This document shows positions 24,940 to 36,471 of a stretch of 64,000 bases of DNA, piece by piece. Origin of the DNA: Boswellia sacra (lineage: Eukaryota; Streptophyta; Magnoliopsida; Sapindales; Burseraceae). The stretch spans positions 186,001 through 250,000 of the forward strand of contig SNVD02013943.1 in NCBI GenBank assembly GCA_013180625.2, in the 5' to 3' direction. The position numbers were made by a program, and so were the translations under genes. A model generated the notes under the pieces. That model was not told the origin of the DNA. It did not search any database and worked only from the letters and a program-made list of their open reading frames with translations. Within the stretch, counting starts at the first letter, position 1. Each line of letters starts with the position of its first letter.

Positions 24940-27174
24940 ATGAACCTTCAAGGAGATTTCGTCAAACACCATCAGCGTCTCCTTCTCCTACTCAAATCTT
25001 GCTCAAGATCTCCTTCCCTTCACAACACAAAACCTCTTCACGCAATCGTCATCACTTTGGGTTCAAATTCTAACCAACCCATCTTTCTCTACAACAATAT
25101 CATTTCTCTGTATGCGTCAGCTGGTGAACTATCACGAGCACGTAAGGTGTTCGACCAAATGCGCGTAAGAAATGTAGTGTCGTTTAATACTATAATTACT
25201 TCATACAGTCGGCATGGATATGTCGAGGAATCTTGGGGGACGTTTCATAACATGAGGAATTGTGGGTTCAGGCCAACTGTGTTTACGTTGGGTGGGTTGT
25301 TGTCATGTGATTCGTTGGATCTTCGCAAGGGAGTTCAGTTGCAGGCTCTGGTTTTAAAGAACGGGCTGTTTTGTGCTGATGCTTTTGTAGGAACTGCTTT
25401 TTTAGGCTTGTATGGAAGGTACGGGTGCTTGGATGAGGCGGTTTCTGCATTTGAGGATATGCCTATGAAGACTTTAGTAACATGGAATTCTATGATATCT
25501 ATTTTTGCAAAACATGGTTTCGCTGAAGATTGTATATCTTTGTTTCGTGAGCTTGTCAGGGCAGAGTTCATTTTGTCTGAATCTTCATTTCTTGGCGTTT
25601 TTTCTGGATGTTCAACGGAGAAAAATTTGGAATTAGGAGAGCAGATACATGGTTTAGTGATTAAGAATGGCTTTGACAATATTGTTTCAGTTGCAAATTC
25701 TGTTATAAATATGTATGTGAAATGTATATGCTTATACTCAGCGGAGAAAATGTTTGAGGAATTGCAGGTAAGGGACGTCGTATCGTGGAATGCAATTGTT
25801 GGTGCAATGGTGAAGAGTGAAAAACCTGAAAAAGCATTGGATCTCTTCTTGAGATTGTCAGTTGATGGAGTGTTTCCCAACTGTACAACATTTGTACATG
25901 TTATCAATTCTTGTGCTGCTCTGCAGATCCCAATGTGTGGAAAATCCATCCATGCTAAAATAATCAAGAATGGTCTAGAATGTGATGTTTTTGTGGGTAG
26001 TGCATTAGTTGACTTCTATGCTAAGTGTGAGAACTTGGAAGGTGCTCATCTCTCTTTTGATGAAGTATCTGATAAGAATGTGGTCTCATGGAATGCCTTG
26101 ATTTTTGGTTATGCAAATAAATGCTCTTCTACTTCAATGATTTTACTGGTAGACATGCTTCAACTAGGTTACCAACCTAATGAGTTCACATTTTCTAATG
26201 TTCTTAAACCATCATTGCCCTTAGAGCTGTTCCAGCTTCATTGTCTGATTGTAAGAATGGGATTCCAGAACAATGAGTATGTGTTGAGCTCCCTCATAAG
26301 TTCATATGCCAAAAATGGTCTCATATCTGATGCCCTAGCTTTTATCGCAGTTTTCAATCCGGCAATTGCTGTTGTCCCCTCTAACATCACTGCTGGAATC
26401 TATAACAGATGTGGTCAGTATCATAAAACACTAATGCTGCTTTCTCATATTGAAGAACCAGATATTGTATCTTGGAACACAGTCGTATCAGCTTGTGCTC
26501 ATAGTGGTGATTACAAAGAAGTTTTTGAACTTTTTAAACAAATGAATATAGCTCGAATCCTTCCAGACAATTGTACATTTGTTAGCGTCTTGAGTGCATG
26601 CACCAAACTTTGCAACCTTGATTTGGGTGCTTCGCTTCATGGTTTCATCATAAAGAGTGATATAAATTGTTGTGACACATTTTTGTTCAATGTATTAATA
26701 GAAATGTATGGAAAATGTGGAAGCATTCAAAGTTCACTGAAAATATTCGACAGAATGACAAATAGAAACATCATCACGTGGACTATCCTAATTTCAGCTC
26801 TTGGAATTAATGGTTTTGCTCATGAGGCATTGAAAAGGTTTAGAGAGATGGAATATCTGGGTTTTAAGCCTGATAGGGTTGCATTTATTGCAGCGCTTAC
26901 AGCTTGCAGACATGGTGGGCTGGTGAGAGAAGGAATGGAGTTGTTTGGACGAATGAATGGTTGTTACGGGGTTGAGCCAGAAATGGATCATTATCACTGT
27001 GTGGTGGACTTGCTGGCCAACTGCGGACATCTTAAGGAAGCAGACGAAATGATAGCTACAATGCCTTTCCCACCAAATACCCTAATATGGCGTAGTTTCC
27101 TTGGAGGCTGCAGGAGACATAGAACTGCAGAATATAAGCAGTGGGACAAGCTCTACTCAGTTAATGTCAGTTAA
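24940..27174 (+). CDS. PPR protein, At3g58590-like
   Basis: This is an intron-free 744-residue protein. The open frame extends eight codons further to a GTG, but the first ATG is at 24940 and gives MNLQGDFVKHH, so that start is chosen. From about residue 40 to the end it is built of 30-36-residue PPR motifs with PLS-type spacing. Recurring signatures are NVVSFNTIITSYSRHG, DVVSWNAIVGAM, DIVSWNTVVSACAHSG and FKPDRVAFIAALTACRHGG. The C-terminus has an E-like region (PEMDHYHCVVDLLANCGHL, then PPNTLIWRSFLGGCR) but no DYW deaminase. Overall content and order resemble, from memory, Arabidopsis At3g58590. Such proteins bind organellar RNA in a base-specific way and PLS members often guide C-to-U editing. 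Targeting to mitochondria or plastids is inferred. The frame is intact and probably functional. Confidence 0.92.
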   Translation: MNLQGDFVKHHQRLLLLLKSCSRSPSLHNTKPLHAIVITLGSNSNQPIFLYNNIISLYASAGELSRARKVFDQMRVRNVVSFNTIITSYSRHGYVEESWGTFHNMRNCGFRPTVFTLGGLLSCDSLDLRKGVQLQALVLKNGLFCADAFVGTAFLGLYGRYGCLDEAVSAFEDMPMKTLVTWNSMISIFAKHGFAEDCISLFRELVRAEFILSESSFLGVFSGCSTEKNLELGEQIHGLVIKNGFDNIVSVANSVINMYVKCICLYSAEKMFEELQVRDVVSWNAIVGAMVKSEKPEKALDLFLRLSVDGVFPNCTTFVHVINSCAALQIPMCGKSIHAKIIKNGLECDVFVGSALVDFYAKCENLEGAHLSFDEVSDKNVVSWNALIFGYANKCSSTSMILLVDMLQLGYQPNEFTFSNVLKPSLPLELFQLHCLIVRMGFQNNEYVLSSLISSYAKNGLISDALAFIAVFNPAIAVVPSNITAGIYNRCGQYHKTLMLLSHIEEPDIVSWNTVVSACAHSGDYKEVFELFKQMNIARILPDNCTFVSVLSACTKLCNLDLGASLHGFIIKSDINCCDTFLFNVLIEMYGKCGSIQSSLKIFDRMTNRNIITWTILISALGINGFAHEALKRFREMEYLGFKPDRVAFIAALTACRHGGLVREGMELFGRMNGCYGVEPEMDHYHCVVDLLANCGHLKEADEMIATMPFPPNTLIWRSFLGGCRRHRTAEYKQWDKLYSVNVS

Positions 27175-27413
27175 TTGGATATCACGGATGCCACATTTCC
27201 CACTTTTGAATTCGTCGGGACTAGGTTTTAGTGGGTCGCACAGCATGAATCTAAAGTTGGGATTTTGATTTTGGTTGGAGAGTTCTTTTTTACTGTTCCA
27301 AGTAAGACCAAAAAGAATGGGAATTTTTGACCTTGCCCTTTTTGCCCAGCCCAAAATTTTGTTCCTTGCTTCCTTCTCAGAAGATGTTGTTTCTATTTCT
27401 TCCAGAGAGGATG
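27175..27413. other. 3' flank of the PPR gene
   Basis: About 240 bases between the PPR stop codon and the Harbinger-type element. They probably hold the 3' UTR. No canonical AATAAA was found. Confidence 0.45.
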
Positions 27414-27416
27414 TAA
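27414..27416. repeat. TSD TAA of the Harbinger-type element, left
   Basis: TAA precedes GGGCATGTTTGG. TAA also follows the right end at 36469-36471. A TAA/TTA duplication is the hallmark of PIF/Harbinger insertion. Confidence 0.7.
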
Positions 27417-27508
27417 GGGCATGTTTGGTAGCTCATGCTGTATAGTATTAAATTTATGTATTGTATTATTTTATATAATATCTATATTTGGGATAAATTT
27501 TATACTGT

Positions 27509-27640
27509 ATAAAATAATGCACTACATTATTTAATGTAATATATATTACATTATGTAATGCAGACAAAAATCACATAAAATAATGCACTATATTATTTAA
27601 TGTAATATGTATTACATTACGTAGTGCAGACAAAAATCAC
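27509..27640. repeat. Two 66-bp tandem repeats, each palindromic
   Basis: ATAAAATAATGCACTA recurs with a 66-bp period. Within each unit the sequence from GCACTA to a TAGTGC/TAATGC partner is near-palindromic, centred on AATGTAATATNTATTACATT. Confidence 0.85.
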
Positions 27641-30385
27641 AGCATTATTTTAAGCTATACAAAATTAATACAATTTTTTTTAATTTTCAAATGCATCCCC
27701 ATCCCCGGCGTTTCTCTCCACCGACGAATCTCTCTCGATCTCCATCTCCGACACTCTCACTCTGCCTCCACGACACTCGCTCATCTCCGTCGCCGTCACC
27801 GTCGCCGTCACCATCACTATGGCCATCTTCATCACTGTCTCAGTCTTTCTCTCTCGTCTCCATCTTCAGGTACCTTCACCTCCCTCTCTCTGTAAATTTC
27901 TCTCTGTAGATCTCTTCTTGTTTGTGTGTTGTGGATTTGCTGTATGCTGTTGCTTTTTAAACTTTCTTAGACCAACATTTAAAACTTTCGAATAATTGAT
28001 GGGTTGATAAAAAAGGGTTAAGGAGACTGTTGTTCAATCTCGGAATATTGAATGGAATCGGGATCAAAGGCTTGCTGGAGGCCGTGTGTTGGTGTAGCAG
28101 GGTGTTGTTGTTGTTGATTATACACAGGGCTGGGATTGTTGTGATTTTGAAACAAGTTGAAGCCTAACCGGTTGAACCCTTGTGGATTTACATGTTCTGT
28201 TTTCCTTAACACCTGAATTTTTTACAACCGATTTCCTTGAGGGTGAGAGAGAGACAGAGAATGAGAGATTCTTGATTCTTGTGTGAGGTTTGAAGAGCTT
28301 TGCTGTTTATCTATAGGGAGCTGTATTGGGTCCCTGTATCATCTACCCTTCTTGGTGGGAAATCTGTAAATCTTAATGCTTATGGATTTTGCAGTCTGGA
28401 AATCTGTATGGATAGTATTTATGCGTGCTGCACTGCCTGGAAATTGTCTTGGGCAGTGCTTATAGATGCTGCAGTGCCTGGAAATTGTCTTAGGCAGTGC
28501 TTATAGATGCTACACTGCTTGGAAATACTCCACACTCCCCAACCTCTTTATATATGTATGGCTTCCAACTGGTAGTCTGAAATCATGTTTCTACCAACAT
28601 TTAATCATTTCTGTAAGCTAGGTTTATTTTCAGTTAGCTCAATAAAATTTAACTTTTGCCTTTAATTTTCTCTGAAATTCTGTAATAGACTTCGCCAGTT
28701 ATAGCATTAGCCTGAGCCCAAGCCCACTTTTCATTAAATTTACACAGATTAGATTCAATTAAGCTTGGCACTGGCAAGGAAATCTACAATAATATTGAAA
28801 AGTTGTTTCAATTTCAGATACATAAGTGAGTTTGAGTTTTGAGTTATTTATTTATACTGGGCAATGACTTGAGGGCTTAAGCTACCAGAAATTTAATTTG
28901 GTGAAGAACTTGTAGACAAGTCATGGTTGCTGTTGAGTCTCAGGGTATCCCATTTTATTAGCTGCTATAAACTTTAATGCATTCAATGATCCACATGGAG
29001 ATAAATCTGTTCCTCTATCATATTATTTATTGGTATTTTCATTTCAGCTTCTTTTTTTCATCAAACGTGTAGCTTTTGGTTGATATTTTCCACAAACGTG
29101 TAGCTTTTTTTCATCAAACCTGCTCACCTATGTATTTCTCAAAAATCCTTCCAATTCTTTCTTCCAGAAAACCTAGGATCACTCGAGAAACTGGTATAAC
29201 AAATGTGATACACCATCTTTTGTGGAGGTGCTTTCTTTTGGTACATGTGCAGTTTCAACATTCTGCTTTCTTGTTAACAAAAAGACTTGCCTGAGTTTCA
29301 GTCCATGTGCAGCATGGGCAAATTGGTTGCTGATGTAAGATTATTAAATCACTAGCTAGTCTTGATATAAAGACAACTTTTATCCCTTGTCTTTAGCGTT
29401 TGTGATGAATGGACTGTTAAATGTACGGAATGATAATTCAAAGCTTTTTACTTGTATAGTGATAAATGAAACTTTTTAACTCCTGATATGTCTTTTTGCT
29501 GCCTCATATGGACTATTTTGTGTCATACTGCATTATTCATGCGTGGTTCATTTTGTTAATAATGATTCTTTTTTACAGTTTTTATAGATGCTTGGCTGTA
29601 GATAAAACCAAAAATTGTAGTAGTTAGTGAGGCTATCTGGGGACTATCAAGTATGGTAATTACTTTTAATCAGTTTGCTTGTATATGTTTTAGGATATGA
29701 AATTTCAATTTCTCACTAGCAAAGACTGAGTTTTCTTTCTTATCCTGTAAGAATGATGGATGTGTCTCTAAATAGAGTTACAGAATCATTTTTCTGCATA
29801 ATAGAATTTGACCTCATCTTACAGAGAGGTAAAGTATCATTTATTGTACAATTTACGTTTAGGTTTCACTTCTCTAGTCATATCATGCTACGTCAATTTG
29901 TATAAGTTAATTAGCATCAGGAGTATGTTTTATTGCACTATATTTTTAAATGATCTTTCTTGAACAATGTCTCTTAGCAAAGTCCTAGAGCTGAACCAGT
30001 CGTGAACCTGTTACGACTAAAAAAAGCTTAGAAATTTGAAATTGGGAAGTTTGGACAACAACTGATTTCTGTAAGGGCTTTGTGTAATTCAAGGCACCGG
30101 GAAAATTGACTCCAATGCTTCCAGCAAAGGAAAATTGGTACCAGACAGTTTCAGGTCAACTTAATAAATGTTTGGTGGAGTTTGTCCAAAAATCAACTTA
30201 ATAAATATCTCAGCTTTTAAGTCATTGAAGGGTACTTGAAGACAAGCATTTGTGGAGAAACTTCTTCGAGAGAGCTCGTGATTGAAGTCGTGGGATTTGA
30301 TTTTTAATTGTGGAGTATGTTGCAGCTTTAGAGTATGAGATACTTCTCTTTGCAGTTGCTTGTTTTGTGTTGTAGACATGGAGGA
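27641..30385. other. Harbinger-type element interior, left part
   Basis: Begins with a CT- and CCGTCG-rich tract (27690-27910) whose translation is low-complexity and is probably leader-like sequence. A minus-strand 64-codon frame at 28018-28212 is rich in Asn, Gln and Pro (LFQNHNNPSPVYNQQQQHPA), in the style of the N-terminus of plant Harbinger ORF1 proteins. That reading is weak. A near-identical GATGCTGCAGTGCCTGGAAATTGTCTT-type phrase is repeated near 28420-28520. The remaining 1.8 kb has no exon-like frame. Confidence 0.45.
30381..30385. repeat. TSD GAGGA, left copy
   Basis: GAGGA precedes the left LTR and recurs at 35893-35897 after the right LTR. It marks the integration site inside the Harbinger-type element. 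Confidence 0.92.
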
Positions 30386-30878
30386 TGGTAGATACTATTT
30401 CTCACACACCAGCACAATCTTACACACACAGCACAATCTTTCAATTCAGAACAGAAATGTAGAAAGAAATCATACTGAAATTTACTTTGATAGATTCCAG
30501 AAAATTAGAAAAACCAGTAGAGTAAGACAGCAGACATTCGAGAGGTCTGCTAGCTCTCCCCAGAGCAACGCTCTATACAATTTCCTAACTGATTTCTCCC
30601 TCTCTCCTACTTTTCCTTAATATTCTCTAACGAACTCAGCCCCCCCTCCTTCCAGCTCAGCAGATACAAAACCAATTCCCTATTCTCTAACTAACTCAGC
30701 TCCTCTTTCCAGCTCAGCAGACACCAAACTAATTCCAGCCCTTGTTCACAACAGAAAACAGAAAAATAACAAAAAGAATTAAACGTCTGCCATCTCATTC
30801 TTCCACCTCTCCTAATTCTGTCGCCTAGAATAGGTGAATTTAATAGGAGGTTTTGATTGAGGCTGAGAGATTCTATCA
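30386..30878 (-). repeat. Left (3') LTR of the Reina-like element
   Basis: Starts TGGTAGATAC and ends TTCTATCA, with the canonical TG...CA. The only difference from the right LTR is C at 30600 against T. The gag-pol frame extends 67 bases into it. Confidence 0.95.
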
Positions 30879-33800
30879 TTACCCCCCGCCCAAGCATTCA
30901 CCTTGTCCTCAAGGTCAAAACTGGGAAATTGAGCTTGAATTAAATCACTTTGCTCCCAAGTAGCCTCAAATTCTGGTAGTCCCTTCCACTTAAGTAAAAC
31001 TTCTGTAATAACTCCACCCTGCTCCTGTTTCTGGCGTATAGAAAGGACCTGTTCAGGTTCTACCACCAGCTCCATAGAGTCATTGAGTTGGGAGGGAATA
31101 GAAGGTGAAACAGGGGCATTGCCTACTGCACGACGCAGCTGGGAAACATGAAAGACCGGGTGGATTGAGGAGTATGCTGGTAATTTCAGCCTATAAGCAA
31201 CCTGTCCTACTCTTGCTTCCACTGGATACGGCCCATAATACCGAGGACTAAGCTTTTCATTTCTGCGTTTAGCTAATGTTTGCTGTTTATATGGTTGCAA
31301 TTTGAGATAGACTAAGTCTCCAACCTGGAAATAAACTTCCCTGCGTTTACTGTCAGCAGTTGTCTTCATTCGGTCCTGGGCAGCTTTCAAATTTTGTTTC
31401 AATTCTTCCAATATAGCATCTCTTTCCTCTAGCAAATGTTCTACTGTGGATACAGCAGTGGTAGAGTGGCCATAACGAACCAGCGGAGGAGGATCACGGC
31501 CATAGAGTAGCTTGAATGGGGTAGATTTAGTGGAAGTATGGTAGGTCGTATTGTACCAATATTCTGCCCATGAGAGCCATTTTACCCACTGTTTCGGCTT
31601 CCCAGCTACAAAACACCTAAGATAAGTTTCCAAACAGCGATTCACCACTTCCGATTGGCCATCGGTTTGTGGATGATATGCAGTGCTCCGTTTAAGGGCT
31701 GTTCCTTGCAGTTTGAATATTTCAGACCAGAATAAACTAAGAAATACTCGGTCTCGATCAGTAATAATCGACCGGGGAATCCCATGAAGCCTTATAATCT
31801 CCTTAGCAAAGATAGCAGCAACCGATTGAGCATTAAATGGATGTTTCAGAGCTATGAAATGCCCATATTTGGTCAGTCGATCCACAACCACCAGAATAGA
31901 ATCATATCCCTCAGATTTCGGAAGGCCTTCAATGAAATCCATTGTTAAATCTTCCCAAACCAGGTTAGGAATGGGTATAGGTTGCAGCAACCCAGCAGGA
32001 GCCAATGATAAGTACTTGTTCTGTTGGCAAGTACCACAAGATTCGACATAGCATTTAATGTCTTTTTTCATTCCAGGCCAGAAAAACTCACTGCAGATTC
32101 GCTGTGTTGTTTTCAGCAGTCCTGAATGCCCTCCCAATGGGCTGTCATGGAACTCCTTGAGTATCTTAGGTATAAGAGCTGATTCTTTACTCAACACAAC
32201 CCTTCCTTTATATAATAAGTTCCCTTGAACCATAGTATAACCCGTTTGAAAACAGTTCCCAGCCATCAAAGCCTCTTTAATGCTCCTCAACTCTTCACTG
32301 TCATCAATTTCCTTTTGTATTTCATCAAAATTAATAGAGGGGGAAAGGGATACAGCCACAAATTCCGGGTATCGGGACAAAGCATCAGCAGCTTTGTTCT
32401 CCAAAACAGCCTTGTAATGGATCTCAAAATCATAACCTAACAATTTTGACAACCATTTTTGATGATCAGGACTGATTACTCTCTGCTCTAGGAGGTATTT
32501 TAGACTCTTTTGATCAGTTCTAACTATGAATTTTCTGCCTAGGAGATAAGGTCTCCATTTCTGAACTGCCAATACTATCGCCATTAATTCTCTCTCATAA
32601 ACTGATTTCAAGCGCTGATTCGGAGACAGCATGTGGCTGTAAAAAGCAATTGGGCGGTTTCCTTGCATTAAAACAGCTCCCAGCCCAACTCCGGAAGCAT
32701 CAGTATCAAGAATAAAGGGCTGACTAAAATCTGGTAGAGCCAGTACCGGAACAGAAGTCATAGCTTTCTTTAACATGTTAAATGCTTCTTCAGCTCGATC
32801 AGTCCACCCGAAATTATCTTTCTTCAACTGATCAGTCAGGGGCAAGGCAATACTGCTATACCCTTCTACGAATTTTCTGTAGTATCCCGTTAGTCCTAGG
32901 AATCCCCTTAGTTCCCTAATGTTCCTTGGAATTGGCCACTTCAATATTGCTTCTATTTTGGAATCATCTACTGCCACCCCTTCAGCTGAAATAATATGGC
33001 CAAGGTACTCCAACTTTGATTGAGCAAATAAGCATTTTTTTAAGTTTGCATACAGCTGCTGCGTCTCCAGGATTTGCAGCACAATTGTTAGGTGCTGCAC
33101 ATGCTCCTTTAGATTGGTGCTGTATACTAGTATGTCATCAAAGAATACCAGGACAAACCTTCTCAAATACCTCCTGAATATATCATTCATTAAAGCTTGA
33201 AAGGTTGAGGGAGCATTAGTGAGCCCAAACGGCATCACTAAAAATTCATAATGTCCATCATGGGTCCTAAAGGCTGTTTTATGGATGTCTTCAGGTTTGA
33301 CCCTAATTTGGTGGTATCCCGACCTAAGGTCCAGTTTAGAAAATATGCTTGCCCCATGTAACTCATCAATTAATTCGTCTATAACGGGGATAGGATACTT
33401 ATCTTGCACCGTGGCTTGGTTGAGAGCCCGATAATCTACACAGAACCTCCAACTTCTGTCTTTTTTCTTCACTAGCAATACAGGACTTGAGAAAGGGCTG
33501 TAGCTGGGTCTGATTATACCTGCTGCCAACATTTCTTGAACTAATCGTTCAATTTCCTCCTTCTGAATTTGAGGGTAACGATAAGGGCGTACACTGACAG
33601 GTTGATTTCCCTCTTTGAGGACAATGGCATGGTCCCTTTCTCGGCTTGGTGGCAGTTCAGTTGGCATGGCAAACACAGATTGGAACTGGTTGAGGACACC
33701 CTGCACTTCTTCAGGAATTTCAGGTGTAATAGGTTCTGCCAATAGGGACAGGGCATTCAACTCTAGCAGCATTCCCTGGCCACCACTCCTTACTGCCTTC

Positions 33801-35371
33801 ATGAAATTTTTAAATTTCACCTGAGTTTTACACAATCCAGGATCCCCCTGCAAGACCACCTTCAAACCATCCACCTTGAATTCCATAGTTAGTGCCTTGC
33901 AATCAAATTTGATGATTCCCAGTTTCTCCAACCATAGCATCCCAAGAACCAAATCAGATCCTCCCAATTCCAACGGAAGGTAATCCTCCACTATTGTAAC
34001 TCCTTGTAAAAACAAAGCTATACCCTTGCAAATTCCCTCTCCTTGTACCGGTTTCCCTGTGCCCAACAACACTCCATATCCTTCAGTATCATCCACTGGT
34101 AACTGTAATTCCCTTACCAGAGTTTTGGAAATAAAATTGTGGGTGGCCCCGGGATCAATTAGAACAATTACCTCCTGCCCACATAACTCTCCCTTCAATT
34201 TAATAGTTTTTGGTGATGTTAGCCCAACAACTGAATTCATTGAAAGCTCCACCACCTCTGACCGTATTCGATGTTCTTTAGACCCCTCTTCTGCAACTTC
34301 TTCATCTTCTGTTATTAACTCTTCCTCCCCCTGAACTACCATGACATGTAGTTCCTTGAATCTACATTTGTGTCCTGGAAAGAACTTCTCATCACAACGG
34401 TAGCAGAGACCTCTCTCTCTTTTGGACTGCAATTCAGAATCAGTCAATCTCCTAAAAGGAATCTCAGGTTTGGTCACTGCTTCCCTCCCCTGTGTTGGAG
34501 TCACTCTGTAGTTGAAGTTCCCAGTGTTCTTCGCGGGAACTATAACTGAGTTGGGCAAATTCCTCTTTTCGTTGGAAGTCTGGAGAGGCTTAAATGTTTT
34601 AAGGGCTGAATTTTTTTGTTCCAATTTCTGGGCCAAGCCCATGATCCGTTCGAGCCCATGAGGCCTGAAAGCCCGGATCTCGGCTCTTATCTCTGGACGC
34701 AGGCCATTGATGAACTGGCCCTCCAGAAGGTGTTCGGGAATGTCCGCCATCGTCGACGCCAGCCGCTCGAACTGGCGGCGATACTCCCTAACGGTGCTCT
34801 CTTGTCGGAGAGCCAAAAACTGCTCCGAGATTTCTTCCTGTGAAACCCTAAATCGCTCAAACAGGAGCGTCTTCAACTCATTCCATGACTAGAATGCTCT
34901 CCGGGAAGTCTCCCACTGGTGCCACGCGAAGGCCTCCCCTTCCATCGACACGGCCGCGGCCATCAGTTTCTCGGCCTCCCCCATCCGATTCAAGGAGAAA
35001 AAGTGCTCGACCCGATAGACCCATTCATCCGGATCCCCGCCTTCGAAGGTCGGCATCTCCACTCGGCGTGTTCTGATCTCTCCCTTAGTGACTTCGCCGG
35101 CGTTGAACCCGCCGAAAGACGTCGGTGGTTCGGGCGGCCCTGTCTCAGTTCTCCCTGTCGGCGATTTCCGCCGAGCTCCTGATGACGATGCTGCTGCATC
35201 GCCACTGCTAGCCTTCGTCAACACCTCCAGTCGCTCCAGAATGGCCGCCATGTTCTGCTCCAAGAGATGGACCTTTGACAGTCCTTCTTTAACCACTCCG
35301 ATCTCTTCTTGAAACAAGTTAAGCTTCTCCTCTAACACATCCATCCTTCCTTCCCCTTTCTTTCCCGCCAT
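30812..35371 (-). pseudogene. gag-pol polyprotein with a single internal stop
   Basis: Starts at an ATG (MAGKKGEGRMDVLEEK). A 160-residue first part ends at TAG (34889-34891), and the same frame stays open to 30812. Domain order along the minus strand is as follows. First come the gag coiled coil and core ([17 protein letters not shown]). Next is a zinc knuckle near 34361-34403 ([14 protein letters not shown]). Protease follows with [12 protein letters not shown], a Pro replacing the usual Ser after the catalytic Asp. Reverse transcriptase carries FFDD near 33135, and RNase H carries DTDASG. Integrase has an HHCC finger ([10 protein letters not shown]...CGTCQQNK) and a DDE core ([19 protein letters not shown]). 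A C-terminal chromodomain contains [16 protein letters not shown]. The stop separates the gag N-terminus from everything else, so this copy should not make full polyprotein unless the stop is read through. Confidence 0.93.
30881..30890 (-). other. Polypurine tract
   Basis: On the minus strand GGGCGGGGGG followed by TAA abuts the 3' LTR, as expected for the plus-strand primer. Confidence 0.8.
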
Positions 35372-35385
35372 GTCCCGATCTCACT

Positions 35386-35397
35386 GCTCTGATACCA
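35386..35397 (-). other. Primer binding site, initiator tRNA-Met
   Basis: Minus-strand TGGTATCAGAGC lies two bases inside the 5' LTR. It is the standard complement to the 3' end of plant initiator methionine tRNA. Confidence 0.92.
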
Positions 35398-35399
35398 AA

Positions 35400-35892
35400 T
35401 GGTAGATACTATTTCTCACACACCAGCACAATCTTACACACACAGCACAATCTTTCAATTCAGAACAGAAATGTAGAAAGAAATCATACTGAAATTTACT
35501 TTGATAGATTCCAGAAAATTAGAAAAACCAGTAGAGTAAGACAGCAGACATTCGAGAGGTCTGCTAGCTCTCCCCAGAGCAACGCTCTATACAATTTCCT
35601 AACTGATTTCTCCTTCTCTCCTACTTTTCCTTAATATTCTCTAACGAACTCAGCCCCCCCTCCTTCCAGCTCAGCAGATACAAAACCAATTCCCTATTCT
35701 CTAACTAACTCAGCTCCTCTTTCCAGCTCAGCAGACACCAAACTAATTCCAGCCCTTGTTCACAACAGAAAACAGAAAAATAACAAAAAGAATTAAACGT
35801 CTGCCATCTCATTCTTCCACCTCTCCTAATTCTGTCGCCTAGAATAGGTGAATTTAATAGGAGGTTTTGATTGAGGCTGAGAGATTCTATCA
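35400..35892 (-). repeat. Right (5') LTR of the Reina-like element
   Basis: 493 bp, the same length as its partner and with one substitution. It is followed by TSD GAGGA at 35893-35897. Confidence 0.95.
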
Positions 35893-35897
35893 GAGGA

Positions 35898-36468
35898 TTT
35901 TATTGGTTGTGCAAAAACTTTAGTTATGTTTTGGACATGGGGGATTTTATTGGTTGTGGAAACAATTTAGTTATGTTTTGTTTTGTCATGGGGGATATTT
36001 TTGTTGCTTGATATTGTTGTGATGCTAGTCAAAAGATTCTGTTTTTGTTGCTTGATATTGAATGGATTTCTTTTATTTATATCTTGTTAACAAAAAGACT
36101 TAGGTTTTTCGTATGATTTTTATTTTATTTTTGTGAAATTTATATAAATTAAATATAAGGAGGATTATATATTTTTATAATTATAGGTTATAATTATTTT
36201 ATTTAATATTTTATTTATTTAATTTGGTATAAAAATAATATTAATTTATTTAATAATATGTTATTTATTTTTGAAATGAAAAATAATGTAATACAATTTA
36301 AAAATACACCAAACATAAATATAGTATAGTATAATATAAAAAATAGTACAGTACAATATTTAACCAAACATACACTATATTATGCATAATATTAATTAAG
36401 ACAATACAATATAATACAATGTAATTATTAAAATTAATATTATACAATATCGTGCGTCAAACATGACC
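35898..36468. other. Harbinger-type element interior, right part
   Basis: AT-rich and non-coding, with repeats of TTGGTTGTG...TTTAGTTATGTTTTG near 35903-35975 and TTGTTGCTTGATATTG near 36002-36060. Subterminal CAAACAT motifs occur near 36310 and 36366 before the terminal repeat. Confidence 0.5.
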
Positions 36469-36471
36469 TAA

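Larger units (their letters stand above)
30386..35892 (-). mobile_element. Young Reina-like Ty3/gypsy chromovirus
   Basis: This is a complete 5507-bp element. It has 493-bp LTRs differing at one site, GAGGA duplications, an initiator-Met tRNA primer site, a polypurine tract, and one gag-pol frame ending in a chromodomain. The small size, short LTRs and chromodomain fit the Reina lineage of plant chromoviruses. The lineage is inferred from structure rather than phylogeny. The near-identity of the LTRs implies very recent insertion. The only coding lesion I see is one in-frame TAG in gag. Confidence 0.95.
27417..36468. mobile_element. PIF/Harbinger-type element split by a retrotransposon
   Basis: The left end is GGGCATGTTTGGTAGC. 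The right end, reverse-complemented, is GGTCATGTTTGACGC. Similarity continues inward as TGTATAGTATTAAAT versus TGTATAATATTAATT. TAA flanks both sides. Without the LTR element and its extra TSD copy the length is about 3.54 kb. Internal CAAACAT motifs and AT-rich palindromic repeats lie near both ends. No DDE transposase is visible. An N/Q-rich minus-strand frame at 28018 is the only possible remnant of a Harbinger MYB-like ORF1. Non-autonomous. The insertion lies 240 bp downstream of the PPR gene. Confidence 0.72.

Noticed and set aside
25335..25967. 210-codon antisense frame within the PPR gene
   Set aside because: It lies wholly inside the strongly supported PPR coding sequence, has no domain, and is a shadow of the codon bias on the other strand.
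30360..30897. Short ORFs in the left LTR and its 5' flank
   Set aside because: They lie in the LTR and its flank with no conserved domain. The 67-base overlap of gag-pol into the LTR explains the only coding signal.
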